Assembly: GCA_028284765.1 (NCBI GenBank)
Contig: JANQRA010000021.1
Coordinates: 1 to 38,421, forward strand
Source: Acidimicrobiia bacterium
Lineage (GTDB): Bacteria > Actinomycetota > Acidimicrobiia > Spongiisociales > ZC4RG35
Direction of reading: 5' to 3'
DNA length: 38,421 nucleotides
Part shown: positions 6,526 through 14,882 of the stretch, in pieces
Layout of the letters: each line of letters starts with the position of its first letter
Numbering within the stretch: position 1 is the first letter of the stretch
Notes under the pieces: model-generated
What the model saw: only the letters and a program-made list of their open reading frames with translations
Database searches by the model: none
What the model was told of the DNA's origin: nothing
Program-made: the position numbers and the translations under genes

Positions 6526-7455
6526 CTAGGCCGTACGTCGGTCGATGCGGTAAGTGGAGCCAGGTTGTTTCTTGGCAAATTCTTTCATTTCCACTGCGAT
6601 CGCCGACGCCTCCCACTGTGTGCCGATCTCTCGGACTTCAGTGGAGGCTACACCCAGCGAAAGCGACACGACTGGGAACGCATACCTCTCGCCCCTTCGG
6701 TCGATCACTTCGATGTATCCACGCAACGCATCAGCAGTGTCATATAGATCGAGGATCCCATCGTCGAACCGTTCAATGACTTCCTTACAGAACGGCTCTG
6801 CCACCTCGGGGGGAACGATCGCAACAAAGTCATCTCCACCGATGTGGCCTACGAACGCGTTCTGGATCCCGAGGTTCTCTGCAGCCTGCGTCATCGCAGA
6901 CGCACAGAAACGAATGACTTCGTCGCCTCTCATGAATCCGTAGTGGTCGTTGAACGCCTTGAAGTTGTCGAGATCTCCGTGAACCAAAGCGAACTCGCGT
7001 TTGTCCTGGATCGAGTTTTCGATCTCGGCAGTGATCTTGAAGTTCCCTGGCAATCCAGTCAACGGAGAGAGATCACGCGCCGCCTGAGTACGCCGTAGGA
7101 CCGCTCGCACCCGCGCTGCCAACTCAGTGATGTCAAATGGCTTCGTGATGTAGTCATCCGCCCCTAGCTCGAGACCTCGGACCCGGTCCTCGGGAAGGCC
7201 GCGAGCCGTGAGAAGAATGATGGGTATCCCGGCGGTTGTCGCTTGACTACGCAGCCGATGAAGGGCAGTGAGCCCGTCCATCCGCGGCATCATGATGTCG
7301 AGGATTATCACGTTGGGAGGGTTGGACGTGGCCTTCTGAAGGGCGTCCTCACCGTCAACGGCGGTCTCAACCTCGAAGCCATCCAGCTCCAGGTTGACTT
7401 TGACCACGGTCAGGATGTCCGGATCGTCGTCTGCGACCAGAACCAATTCGCTCAT
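6526..7455 (-). CDS. Response regulator with receiver and GGDEF-type (GGDDF) domain
   Basis: The 309-residue protein begins with a complete receiver domain: acidic cluster D9-D11, phosphoacceptor D53 in LDIMMP, T83 and K105. A GGDEF-family domain follows (about 128-305). It has SPLTGLPGNFKI, the metal-binding-type DLDNFKAFNDHYG at 161-173, and GGDDF at 206-210 in place of GGDEF. The RxxD product-inhibition site normally just before this motif is absent. It could be a phosphorylation-controlled diguanylate cyclase or a degenerate nucleotide-binding output domain; the sequence cannot decide. The ATG overlaps the rpe stop as TGATG and ribD follows at once, so it is embedded in a metabolic operon with no histidine kinase nearby. 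Confidence 0.9.
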   Translation of the reverse strand: MSELVLVADDDPDILTVVKVNLELDGFEVETAVDGEDALQKATSNPPNVIILDIMMPRMDGLTALHRLRSQATTAGIPIILLTARGLPEDRVRGLELGADDYITKPFDITELAARVRAVLRRTQAARDLSPLTGLPGNFKITAEIENSIQDKREFALVHGDLDNFKAFNDHYGFMRGDEVIRFCASAMTQAAENLGIQNAFVGHIGGDDFVAIVPPEVAEPFCKEVIERFDDGILDLYDTADALRGYIEVIDRRGERYAFPVVSLSLGVASTEVREIGTQWEASAIAVEMKEFAKKQPGSTYRIDRRTA

Positions 7456-8111
7456 CAGTTATCTGCAGCCCTTCTCAAAGCATCTACAGCACTAGCGGGG
7501 TCATCAGCCCGAAAAACCGCTGTTCCCGCTACCAAAACCGACGCTCCGGCCGATACCGCAGAACCTGCGTTTTCTGGTGTGATGCCACCATCGATCTCAA
7601 TATCGGCCCCCAATCCGTGGTTCTCAACCCATTCTCTGGCCTCCTCCACCTTGGACAGGGATGCGGGCATGAACGCCTGACCCCCATACCCAGGTTCGAC
7701 CGACATGATCACGATCGTGTCACAGCGCTCGGCGAAGGGAGCAATCGCCTCAAACGGCGTGCCGGGGTTCACAACAAGACCACACTTCAGCCCGTTCTGG
7801 GTTGCCCTTTCGAAGGCTCGCGTGGGATCTGGAACCGCCTCTATGTGAACCGTCACCTGATCGGCTCCCGCTTCCCTCAGCTCAGGCAGAAAGGCATCCG
7901 GGTTTGTCGTCATGATGTGACAGTCGAAGAACACTTCGGTAGCGGTGCGTATCGACGAGATGACGGGTATCCCAAACGAGATGTTGGGTACGAAGTGCCC
8001 ATCCATCACGTCCAGGTGGAGCCAGTCGACGTGGGGCGCGACCCGGGTTATCTCCTCTTCGAGTCGCGCAAAGTCGGCGGCGAGCAAGGAGGGAGCAATC
8101 TTCACTGGCAT
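7455..8111 (-). CDS. rpe: Ribulose-phosphate 3-epimerase
   Basis: Interconverts ribulose 5-phosphate and xylulose 5-phosphate in the pentose phosphate pathway; ribulose 5-phosphate is also the substrate of RibB downstream. The TIM-barrel motifs are intact: KIAPSLLAADFARL, HLDVMDGHFVPNISFG, DCHIMTTNP, VMSVEPGYGGQAF and EIDGGI. I chose the ATG at 8111 (218 residues), which gives the usual MPVKIAPSL start. A GTG two codons earlier (8117) is possible, and neither has a clear ribosome binding site. It follows fmt by 18 nt. Confidence 0.95.
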   Translation of the reverse strand: MPVKIAPSLLAADFARLEEEITRVAPHVDWLHLDVMDGHFVPNISFGIPVISSIRTATEVFFDCHIMTTNPDAFLPELREAGADQVTVHIEAVPDPTRAFERATQNGLKCGLVVNPGTPFEAIAPFAERCDTIVIMSVEPGYGGQAFMPASLSKVEEAREWVENHGLGADIEIDGGITPENAGSAVSAGASVLVAGTAVFRADDPASAVDALRRAADN

Positions 8112-8129
8112 TGGCACGAGTCTATGGCG

Positions 8130-9044
8130 CTACTCAACGATTCCACCTGACCGCCGCGCACCTCTGAGCCATGCGGAGCCTTCTTGGAGACTCCGGCCCG
8201 GAGGTTGGATCAGGGACAGGGTCGCTGCTCCATCACTAAGTCCCACAACAGGCCAGCCTTCGATCCCGACCCATCGGCCAGGCTCGACGTCGAATTCAGA
8301 GCTCTGAACTGCGAGGATCTTGAACACCTCGCCGTCAACTCTCAATGTCGCTCCTGGCGACGGCGCCAGCGCCCGTACTTTGTCGCGCGCCGCCTTTGCC
8401 GTCCCGTCTATCTCGATGGGACGGTCCTCTTTCTGAATCTTCCTGGCGATGACCGCTCCCTCATCGGTTTGTGTCTGTGGAACGAGTGAGCCATCCAGGT
8501 AGGCCTCAAGCGAGTTCGAGATCAACCTGCCGCCCAAATCGGCCAGCCTTGCGGTCAGGGCCCCACCTGTCTCGTCAGGCGCGATATCGACTGCCTGGGC
8601 GGTGAGGACCGGTCCGGTGTCCATCCCTTCGTCCAGTTGGATGATGGTTACGCCGCTCATCGTGTCGCCAGCCATGATGGCCCGCTCCACAGGCGCGGCC
8701 CCTCGCCAGCGCGGCAAAAGGCTGAAGTGCACATTTAGGAAGCCGGCCCTCGGAACGGCGAGAACACGTGGCCGGAGTATCCGGCCATAGGCGACAGCAA
8801 TTCCAACGTCGATCGGCGCGCTATTGGCAAGGGCGGCCTCGAGCTCAGCGCTTGTGGACGGCTGCTGAACCTCTAAGCCCATCTCGACAGCGGCGACCTT
8901 GACCGGAGATGGTTGTGGCTCGCGTGAGCGACCTCGCGGACGATCGGGTTGAGTGATCACCGTGACGGCATCGTTGTCCTCACGGAGACGCAGAAGGCTT
9001 GGGACCGCGGCACTCGGCGTACCGAGGAAAGCGATTCGAGTCAA
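8130..9044 (-). CDS. fmt: Methionyl-tRNA formyltransferase
   Basis: Formylates the initiator Met-tRNA using 10-formyl-tetrahydrofolate, so that IF-2 can recognise it. The 304-residue protein starts MTRIAFLGTPSAAVPSL. It carries the catalytic segment HFSLLPRWRGAAPVERAI and ends in the OB-fold-like C-terminal domain. The start is a TTG at 9044 that overlaps the def stop as TTGA, making formylation and deformylation genes translationally coupled. In many actinobacteria rsmB follows fmt; here rpe follows directly. Confidence 0.95.
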   Translation of the reverse strand: MTRIAFLGTPSAAVPSLLRLREDNDAVTVITQPDRPRGRSREPQPSPVKVAAVEMGLEVQQPSTSAELEAALANSAPIDVGIAVAYGRILRPRVLAVPRAGFLNVHFSLLPRWRGAAPVERAIMAGDTMSGVTIIQLDEGMDTGPVLTAQAVDIAPDETGGALTARLADLGGRLISNSLEAYLDGSLVPQTQTDEGAVIARKIQKEDRPIEIDGTAKAARDKVRALAPSPGATLRVDGEVFKILAVQSSEFDVEPGRWVGIEGWPVVGLSDGAATLSLIQPPGRSLQEGSAWLRGARRSGGIVE

Positions 9045-9541
9045 TTGATACCCAACTTGTCCTCGCGGATCTCTTTCAGTGCCTTCTTGCGAACCCTCTT
9101 CGGCAGATGATCAATTAGTAGTTCACCATTCAGATGACCCACCTCGTGTTGAAGCACCCGTCCCAGGAGCCCATCGCCCGCGTATTCAACTTCGTTTCCG
9201 TCGAGGTCAAGGGCCTGGACTCTTGCGAAACCCGGACGGACGATCTCCCAGTAGTACCCGGGGACCGAGAGACAGCCCTCGTCGTACTCGAACTCGCCAG
9301 AGGTCTCCACAATCACTGGATTGATCATCACCCTGGGACCGAGATCGTCCTGGGCATCAAAGACTGCGATCCTGCGCCCAATCCCGATTTGGTTGGCGGC
9401 CAGACCCACGCCTGGTGCGTCGTACATCGTTTCGATCATGTCTCTGGCGAGGTTGTGCACGGTCGCGTCGATGTCTTCGATGGCCTTGGTGGGCATACGA
9501 AGAACCGGATCTCCAAAAGTCCTAATGGCGTGGATGGTCAT
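9041..9541 (-). CDS. def: Peptide deformylase
   Basis: Metal-dependent enzyme that removes the formyl group from nascent proteins. All three family motifs are present in 166 residues: GVGLAANQIG (44-53), EGCLSVPG with metal ligand C90, and QHEVGHLNG with ligands H132 and H136 and catalytic E133. The third motif reads HEVGH where most deformylases have HExDH. The codon is GGT, read directly from the sequence. The ATG at 9541 has no obvious ribosome binding site and lies 50 nt after priA. Confidence 0.94.
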   Translation of the reverse strand: MTIHAIRTFGDPVLRMPTKAIEDIDATVHNLARDMIETMYDAPGVGLAANQIGIGRRIAVFDAQDDLGPRVMINPVIVETSGEFEYDEGCLSVPGYYWEIVRPGFARVQALDLDGNEVEYAGDGLLGRVLQHEVGHLNGELLIDHLPKRVRKKALKEIREDKLGIN

Positions 9542-9591
9542 GTTCGGGCGGTCAGCGTAGATGGGTCGACACGTTCAGCTGCATCGGAACC

Positions 9592-11349
9592 TCAGATGTC
9601 GATTGGGTCAACATCCACACGCACCGTTGCTCCAGCATCCCGCCACCGACCGACCAGCTGCCTCAGATCTCGCCTGAAACTGCCCAGCTTCCCGGAGATG
9701 AGCCAACGTCGATCCTCACCATCCTGGATCGGCCCCATGATCGTCGCTTCCGATGGAGCCCCGTCGAAGTCGACCGCCACGTCTTTGCCTCCTCGTAATT
9801 CGATTGCGATGAGGTCTGCTGACGGTGGAAAGCGGTCTCTCGCCCTCTCCACCAGGATCCTCTCCAGATAAGGCATCGGATCACCCCTTCGCATCGTCTT
9901 CACCAGGGCTGAGTCCGGGGTTGAAGTCTGTAAGAGAAGCCGCGATCCAGTCCCGCCGGCGACGAGGGATCCAAGGCGAGCGAGCTGCCGCAACGCTTCC
10001 TCAGCCACCCGATATCCAGTTCCGAGCAACATGCCATCGACGTCCGCCGCAACCACAAGAGCGGCCTCCTGCGCTGATGCCAGATCCCTTTCGGTACCGA
10101 CCGTGACCGGAGCAACAGCTGGACTGACGTCGGCGATCGGCCGCCCGGCCCTCCTATTCATCTCTTCAGCAAGTCGTTCCGGCACGGTCCCCATCTCTTC
10201 GAAGGCTTCGCCACCGCACTTGGCGCACAGTTGAGTCGGCGCATCACAGTTCGGACAGCTCGCGACCCTTCCGAGTCTCCACCCACATTGAGTGCAACGT
10301 CTCAACATCCGACATTGCGAGCATCGGGTTGATGCCGATGCCCGTCGGCGATGCGTGAACACGAACACCGATCGACCGGAATCGACAACTCCTTCGATCG
10401 CAGGCATCGTCCGACTTGAAACGAAGCCTCCAGTGTCTTCGCTCCGATCGACCACTTCGACCAAGGGCCAAGCTCTATTCCCCATCCGGACAATCTCGGC
10501 CCCGCTTCCCACCAACTCGACACCGGGTGTTGGCCCGAAGAAGACCAGATTGAATCGTTCGATGCGGCTCCGGGTCACCATGACGTCCCGGACATGGAGC
10601 GTTGGTGTTTGTCGCTCTTTCATCGCTCGTCGGCTCTCCTCGATCACCAAGGCGAGGCGGAGCCCACCCACAGCCCAAGTGGCGACTCGTGGTGTGCCGA
10701 TGACAACCCTTCCCGGGGCCTGCGCCTGCACCCAAGCAGTGGTGATTGACCGGTCATCGTCGCCATTTGCAGCCACGACCAGCTCACCAAACACTGAGGA
10801 GGCTGCAGATTCGATCCGCCTCGACTCCGCAATCGTCGCCGCAACTATGAGGACCGACCCTCCTGTTGTCAGCACCGGGCCGACAGAAACAAGCCAGCTC
10901 AAGTCCTTCCACTGGCCCACAAGCGCAGTAATCGGTCGGGCACGGCCTTGCGCCGTGTCCTCAGCAAAGTCCCCTAGTGGATGATCGGTACTTCCGACGA
11001 AGTCCAAATCGGGTCCCGGCGACTTCTTGGGAAGATTCGGTGGCGTTGCCTTGGAGAGGAGAACGGACCGAGGGGCCACGTAGTGATTGGAGGCCCAGGT
11101 GAGTGACTCGAGGAGTTTGCGATCGAAGACGGGAACTTCACCTGAGACTCCGGCTATCGGCTTCAGGCGTCCCTGGTCCCGCTCTCCAATCTCGACCACC
11201 CAACCGCGGACGCGCCTACCCGAGAGGGGAACACGAACCAATCGACCTATCTCAATGTCACTCTCGAGATGGCTGGGGATCGAGTACCAGAAGCCATCGT
11301 CCACTGAGAATGAAGGGACGTTGGGCACAACTCTGGCTGCCGGTGTCAC
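9592..11349 (-). CDS. priA: PriA-like primosomal protein N', helicase-inactive type
   Basis: Related to the replication-restart protein PriA, which recognises stalled forks. The 585 residues keep the N-terminal DNA-binding domain (1-105) and eight zinc-binding cysteines (343, 346, 352, 355, 365, 368, 375, 378). The Walker A motif is replaced by VGPVLTTGGSVLIVA (156-170) and the DEEH box reads VIEESRR (235-241). It therefore should not hydrolyse ATP or unwind DNA. Actinobacterial PriA proteins are known to lack helicase motifs, so this is lineage-typical. The GTG start overlaps the metK stop as GTGA. Its partners are not in the window. Confidence 0.87.
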   Translation of the reverse strand: MTPAARVVPNVPSFSVDDGFWYSIPSHLESDIEIGRLVRVPLSGRRVRGWVVEIGERDQGRLKPIAGVSGEVPVFDRKLLESLTWASNHYVAPRSVLLSKATPPNLPKKSPGPDLDFVGSTDHPLGDFAEDTAQGRARPITALVGQWKDLSWLVSVGPVLTTGGSVLIVAATIAESRRIESAASSVFGELVVAANGDDDRSITTAWVQAQAPGRVVIGTPRVATWAVGGLRLALVIEESRRAMKERQTPTLHVRDVMVTRSRIERFNLVFFGPTPGVELVGSGAEIVRMGNRAWPLVEVVDRSEDTGGFVSSRTMPAIEGVVDSGRSVFVFTHRRRASASTRCSQCRMLRRCTQCGWRLGRVASCPNCDAPTQLCAKCGGEAFEEMGTVPERLAEEMNRRAGRPIADVSPAVAPVTVGTERDLASAQEAALVVAADVDGMLLGTGYRVAEEALRQLARLGSLVAGGTGSRLLLQTSTPDSALVKTMRRGDPMPYLERILVERARDRFPPSADLIAIELRGGKDVAVDFDGAPSEATIMGPIQDGEDRRWLISGKLGSFRRDLRQLVGRWRDAGATVRVDVDPIDI

Positions 11350-12485
11350 ACTCCGATTGCGCTGGCGATGTCGTCAACACGATTGATCTGCTCCCAACCG
11401 AACTCGGGCCGTCCGAAATGGCCGTATGCGGCTGTTGGAGAAAACACGGGCTGACGCAAACCCAAAGCCTCGATGATTGCTGATGGGCGGAAGTCGAAGA
11501 GCTCATCCACCGTCTTGTGAATGACCCTGGGGTCTATGTGCTCGGAGCCGAATGTTTCGATGTAGATCGAGAACGGCTCCACCTGGCCGATGGCATACGA
11601 GAGCTGGATTTCGAGTCGGTCAGCGACCCCAGCTGCCACCAGGTTCTTGGCGGCCCAGCGGGCGGCATATGCAGCGGATCTATCCACCTTGGTTGAGTCC
11701 TTACCGGAGAACGCACCGCCACCGTGGCGGGCGTAGCCGCCGTAGGTGTCGACGATGATCTTGCGACCTGTGAGGCCAGCGTCAGCCACCGGTCCACCAA
11801 TCTCGAATCGACCAGAGGGGTTGAAAATGAATGCATCGATCGAAGGCAGATGCTCCTCCGGAACGACCTCTGCCACAACCAGAGCCCAAAGCTCTTCTTT
11901 CATTTCGGTCTGGCCCATCCCCGGTCCGTGATGCGTTGAGATCAGGATCTTCTCAACTGCGACCGGCTCATCGCCCTCATATCTGACTGTCACCTGGGTC
12001 TTGCCGTCCGGGCGCAGGTAGTCGACCATTTCCTTCTTCCGAACTTCGGCAAGCCTCTCGGCTAGACGGTGAGCCATATGGATCGGAAACGGCATGAGAG
12101 TGTCCGTCTCTTTGTTGGCGTATCCGAACATCAGACCTTGGTCGCCGGCACCCAACTCGCGATCCACACCTTCGGCGATGTCAGAGCTTTGCGAGTGAAC
12201 GAGGTCCGTCACTTCGATCGAGTCTGCACTGAAATCTGGGTCGAAACCGTCGTATCCAATACGTTCGACAGTTTCTCTGACTATGGGCTCGATTTCGAGG
12301 TCATGTCCGATCCGCACCTCACCACCAACAACCGCTCGACGTGTGGTGACCAGAGTCTCACAAGCGACACGCGCCTCTGGGTTCAGTTGAATTGCAGCGT
12401 CTAGAACGGCATCGGAAATGGCATCGGCGACCTTGTCCGGGTGCCCTTCCGTCACCGACTCAGATGTGAAATAGGAAGTGGACAT
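11346..12485 (-). CDS. metK: S-adenosylmethionine synthetase
   Basis: Makes S-adenosylmethionine from methionine and ATP. The 379-residue protein begins MSTSYFTSESVTEGHPDKVADAISD when spliced from visible motifs TSESVTEGHPDK and ADAISDAVLDA. It contains the ATP-binding signature GAGDQGLMFGYA and the glycine-rich GGGAFSGKDSTKVDRSAAY. The ATG at 12485 is 14 nt after coaBC. The spacer has no ribosome binding site and no room for a SAM riboswitch. The next gene, priA, overlaps by four bases. Confidence 0.97.
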   Translation of the reverse strand: MSTSYFTSESVTEGHPDKVADAISDAVLDAAIQLNPEARVACETLVTTRRAVVGGEVRIGHDLEIEPIVRETVERIGYDGFDPDFSADSIEVTDLVHSQSSDIAEGVDRELGAGDQGLMFGYANKETDTLMPFPIHMAHRLAERLAEVRKKEMVDYLRPDGKTQVTVRYEGDEPVAVEKILISTHHGPGMGQTEMKEELWALVVAEVVPEEHLPSIDAFIFNPSGRFEIGGPVADAGLTGRKIIVDTYGGYARHGGGAFSGKDSTKVDRSAAYAARWAAKNLVAAGVADRLEIQLSYAIGQVEPFSIYIETFGSEHIDPRVIHKTVDELFDFRPSAIIEALGLRQPVFSPTAAYGHFGRPEFGWEQINRVDDIASAIGV

Positions 12486-12499
12486 ACCGGTGGGCGAGA

Positions 12500-13678
12500 C
12501 TAACTGTCCAGTGAACGGAGAGCAGCAATCCTGTCTAGAAGTTGAGCTGCAACTTCGTCCTTAGATGTCAACGGCATAGGGTCGACCGAACCGTCTCGGT
12601 TTACGAAGGTCACCCGATTGGTATCCGTTCCAAATCCCGAACCTGGTTCGGTGACGTCGTTGTAGACGAGAAGGTCGACATCCTTGCGCTTGGCCTTCTG
12701 AACAGCACGCTCCACATCGCCTGTCTCTGCCGCAAATCCCACCACCAGCGGACGCTTGTCTCGGGCGACCACACTTTCGAGAATGTCAGGATTGGGCACC
12801 AATTCGACTGAGTCGAGACCCTCTGAGCGAGACAACTTGTGGGCCGATTTCTTGGCCGGGCGAAAGTCGGCGACGGCTGCAGCCATGATCGCTACATCCA
12901 TGTCCACTTGTTCGACCGCATTCAGCATCTGTTCTGCCGTCTCAACCTCTACGAGGTTCACCGCCGGGTCTGCGTGCAGGTTGGAAGTAGTAACCAGAGT
13001 CACGTCGTAGCCACGTTGTGCAGCCTCGTTAGCAATTGCATGACCCATTTTGCCGGTCGAACGGTTGCCGAGATACCTGACCGGATCGATCGGTTCACGA
13101 GTACCGCCAGCAGTGACTAGTAGGCGGCCCAAGTCAGGCCTGGTACCCAGGAGGTCGGAGAGTGCTTCGTGGATCTGCTCGGGCTCGGCTACCCGGCCGA
13201 CACCCTCGTCCCCGCCGGCGAGAGCACCGCTCTCGGGGCCGACCGTTTCGTATCCAAACTCCTCGAGAATCGCCATGTTTCGAGCCGTCGCGGGGTGCTC
13301 CCACATCTCAGTGTGCATCGCGGGGGCGATCAAGACAGGACCGGTGTATGCCAGGACTGTCGCCGAAAAGAGGTCATTCGATAGACCGTTAGCCATCTTG
13401 GACAAAGACGCCGCGGTGGCTGGGGCGACGACAATCACTTCTGCCCATCTCGCCAGTTCGGTATGTGGTGAAACAGAATCGGAGTCGAATAGCTTGGTGT
13501 AAGGGGCTGACCCCGTGAGCGCTGCAAAAGTCTGAGGTCCCACGAAGTGGTGGGCAGACTCGGTGAGGATCACTCTGACTTCGGCACCGTCTTCTACGAG
13601 AAGCCTTGTCAGAAGCGCTGACTTGTAGGCGGCCACTCCCCCGGTGACGGCGAGTAGGACTCGCCGGCCGCTGATCAT
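12500..13678 (-). CDS. coaBC: Bifunctional phosphopantothenoylcysteine decarboxylase / phosphopantothenate--cysteine ligase
   Basis: Catalyses two consecutive steps of coenzyme A synthesis. The N-terminal flavoprotein domain CoaC (about 1-185) shows VTGGVAAYKS, the catalytic-type histidine H72 in PHTELARWAE, and PAMHTEMW. The cysteine of the usual ACGD substrate-flap motif is replaced by glycine (AGGD, residues 154-157). The C-terminal CoaB domain (about 186-392) begins LLVTAGGTREPIDPVRYLGN and contains VGFAAETGD. The ATG at 13678 follows the rpoZ stop with no gap. The length of 392 residues is normal. Confidence 0.95.
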   Translation of the reverse strand: MISGRRVLLAVTGGVAAYKSALLTRLLVEDGAEVRVILTESAHHFVGPQTFAALTGSAPYTKLFDSDSVSPHTELARWAEVIVVAPATAASLSKMANGLSNDLFSATVLAYTGPVLIAPAMHTEMWEHPATARNMAILEEFGYETVGPESGALAGGDEGVGRVAEPEQIHEALSDLLGTRPDLGRLLVTAGGTREPIDPVRYLGNRSTGKMGHAIANEAAQRGYDVTLVTTSNLHADPAVNLVEVETAEQMLNAVEQVDMDVAIMAAAVADFRPAKKSAHKLSRSEGLDSVELVPNPDILESVVARDKRPLVVGFAAETGDVERAVQKAKRKDVDLLVYNDVTEPGSGFGTDTNRVTFVNRDGSVDPMPLTSKDEVAAQLLDRIAALRSLDS

Positions 13679-13900
13679 CTATTCCTCGACGGTCTCGACC
13701 GCCACTTTCCCTTCGGCGATCTCTTCCATTGCGATCGTCAAGGGCTTGCGCGATAGCGAGTGCACCTGAGGTGGCACGAACTCACCGTAACCCACCCCCA
13801 ACTGGTGGAAGTAGCTGTTTATCTGCCGGGCGCGGCGCGATGAGACGACAACGGTGGCGAACCGATTGCCGATCTGATCGATGACATCTTCGAGTTTCAT
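13679..13900 (-). CDS. rpoZ: RNA polymerase omega subunit
   Basis: Small subunit that helps assemble beta' into RNA polymerase. The 73-residue protein shows GNRFATVVVSSRRARQINSY and the conserved KPLTIAMEEIAEGKV, with a YFHQLG..FVPPQVHS insert of the actinobacterial type. The ATG at 13900 has AGAGGA a few bases upstream. It lies 40 nt after gmk and directly abuts coaBC, the standard gmk-rpoZ-coaBC order. Confidence 0.96.
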   Translation of the reverse strand: MKLEDVIDQIGNRFATVVVSSRRARQINSYFHQLGVGYGEFVPPQVHSLSRKPLTIAMEEIAEGKVAVETVEE

Positions 13901-13940
13901 TGAATCCTCTGGAAAGGGAATGCGGTGAGGGAATGGTACC

Positions 13941-14492
13941 TCAAGTATTGGCGATTATCAGATTCGCGACCTCTTTCGTCGCGACATCGAGGTCCTCGTT
14001 CACCACCGTGTGGTCAAACAGCTCCGAAGCCTCCTTCATCTGTGAGGCCACAATCCCCAGGCGAGCCTCAATGTCCGACTCGGATGTGTCTCCGCGCTTT
14101 CTCAACCTGCGTTCCAACTCTTCCATCGAGGGAGGTTCGATGAAGATCATCAGAGCGTCCGGTCTCGAGTTGCGCACTTGCCGGGCACCTTGAATCTCTA
14201 TGTCGAGAAGCACGTTCCGTCCATCGAATAGAGCTTCTTCGATCGGCTCAGCAGGGGTGCCGTAGTAGTTGTCGTTGTAGATCGCCCATTCGAGAAGGTC
14301 ACCCCCGAGGATCAACTCCTCGAACTCCTGGGAGTCCATGAACAGATAGTCGACCCCGTGTACCTCGTCGGGACGGGGATCCCTGGTTGTCGCTGATACC
14401 GAGAACTCAAAGTCGACCTCACCCTGGAGACCTTTGAGAATGCTCGACTTACCTGACCCGGAAGGTCCGGATACGACGATCAGCCGGGCCAA
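13941..14492 (-). CDS. gmk: Guanylate kinase
   Basis: Phosphorylates GMP to GDP with ATP. The P-loop SGPSGSGKSS is near the N terminus, and the GMP-binding region follows with VSATTRDPRPDEVHGVDY. The start is a TTG at 14492, just past the mihF stop, giving MARLIVVSGPSG and 183 residues. A GGAGAG about 10 nt upstream, inside the end of mihF, can serve as ribosome binding site. The gene sits in the conserved mihF-gmk-rpoZ cluster. Confidence 0.96.
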   Translation of the reverse strand: MARLIVVSGPSGSGKSSILKGLQGEVDFEFSVSATTRDPRPDEVHGVDYLFMDSQEFEELILGGDLLEWAIYNDNYYGTPAEPIEEALFDGRNVLLDIEIQGARQVRNSRPDALMIFIEPPSMEELERRLRKRGDTSESDIEARLGIVASQMKEASELFDHTVVNEDLDVATKEVANLIIANT

Positions 14493-14493
14493 T

Positions 14494-14808
14494 TCAGGAA
14501 TACTCTCCGATCAACGCTTCCTTCTGACGGTCTCCCAAACCGCGGATGCGTCTGTTCTCAGAAATACCAAGCGCCTCCATCAGGCGCTTTGCTTTGATCT
14601 TGCCTGTCCCCGGCATGGAGGCCACGAGCGACTCCACTTTGAGCCCGGCGAGCAATTCCTCTTCCTCGGCTTTGGCCAAGAGCTCGGACATGGTCATCGA
14701 GCCAGTCTTCAACAGCTCCTTGACCTCGGCTCGAACCCTTCGGGCTTCAGCAGCCTTCGCTAAAGCAGCTTTGCGTTGTTCGTCGGTCAGCTGCGGTGGC
14801 TGCGCCAT
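14494..14808 (-). CDS. mihF: Actinobacterial integration host factor
   Basis: Small basic nucleoid protein found in actinobacteria that binds and bends DNA; it was discovered as a host factor for phage L5 integration. The 104 residues start with MAQPPQLTDEQRKAALAKAA, followed by the helical stretch with RRVRAEVKELLKTGSMT. A helix-hairpin-helix-like end follows (SMPGTGKIKAKRLMEALGI, then RRIRGLGDRQKEALI). The ATG at 14808 has the very strong site AGGAGGAG about 4 nt upstream. Its presence is one of the best taxonomic markers in the window. Confidence 0.94.
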   Translation of the reverse strand: MAQPPQLTDEQRKAALAKAAEARRVRAEVKELLKTGSMTMSELLAKAEEEELLAGLKVESLVASMPGTGKIKAKRLMEALGISENRRIRGLGDRQKEALIGEYS

Positions 14809-14866
14809 TGTCTCCTCCTAGAGATTGACGTCGTCTTGACGATAGCCCGCAACTACGGGAGATCCC

Positions 14867-14881
14867 GGCGCAGATTGCGCC
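14867..14881 (-). terminator. Hairpin immediately after pyrF, possible terminator without U-tract
   Basis: One base after the TAA of pyrF, the minus strand forms a perfect 6-bp stem GGCGCA/TGCGCC around an ATC loop. A small GGGA/TCCC repeat follows. There is no T-run, so it may be a weak or factor-dependent end for the pyr operon, or an mRNA-stabilising hairpin. The rest of the 74-nt gap before mihF (14809-14882) shows no convincing promoter. Confidence 0.4.
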
Positions 14882-14882
14882 C

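Noticed and set aside
12486-12499. SAM riboswitch or promoter in front of metK
   Set aside because: Only 14 nt separate coaBC from metK, too short for either, and nothing matches.
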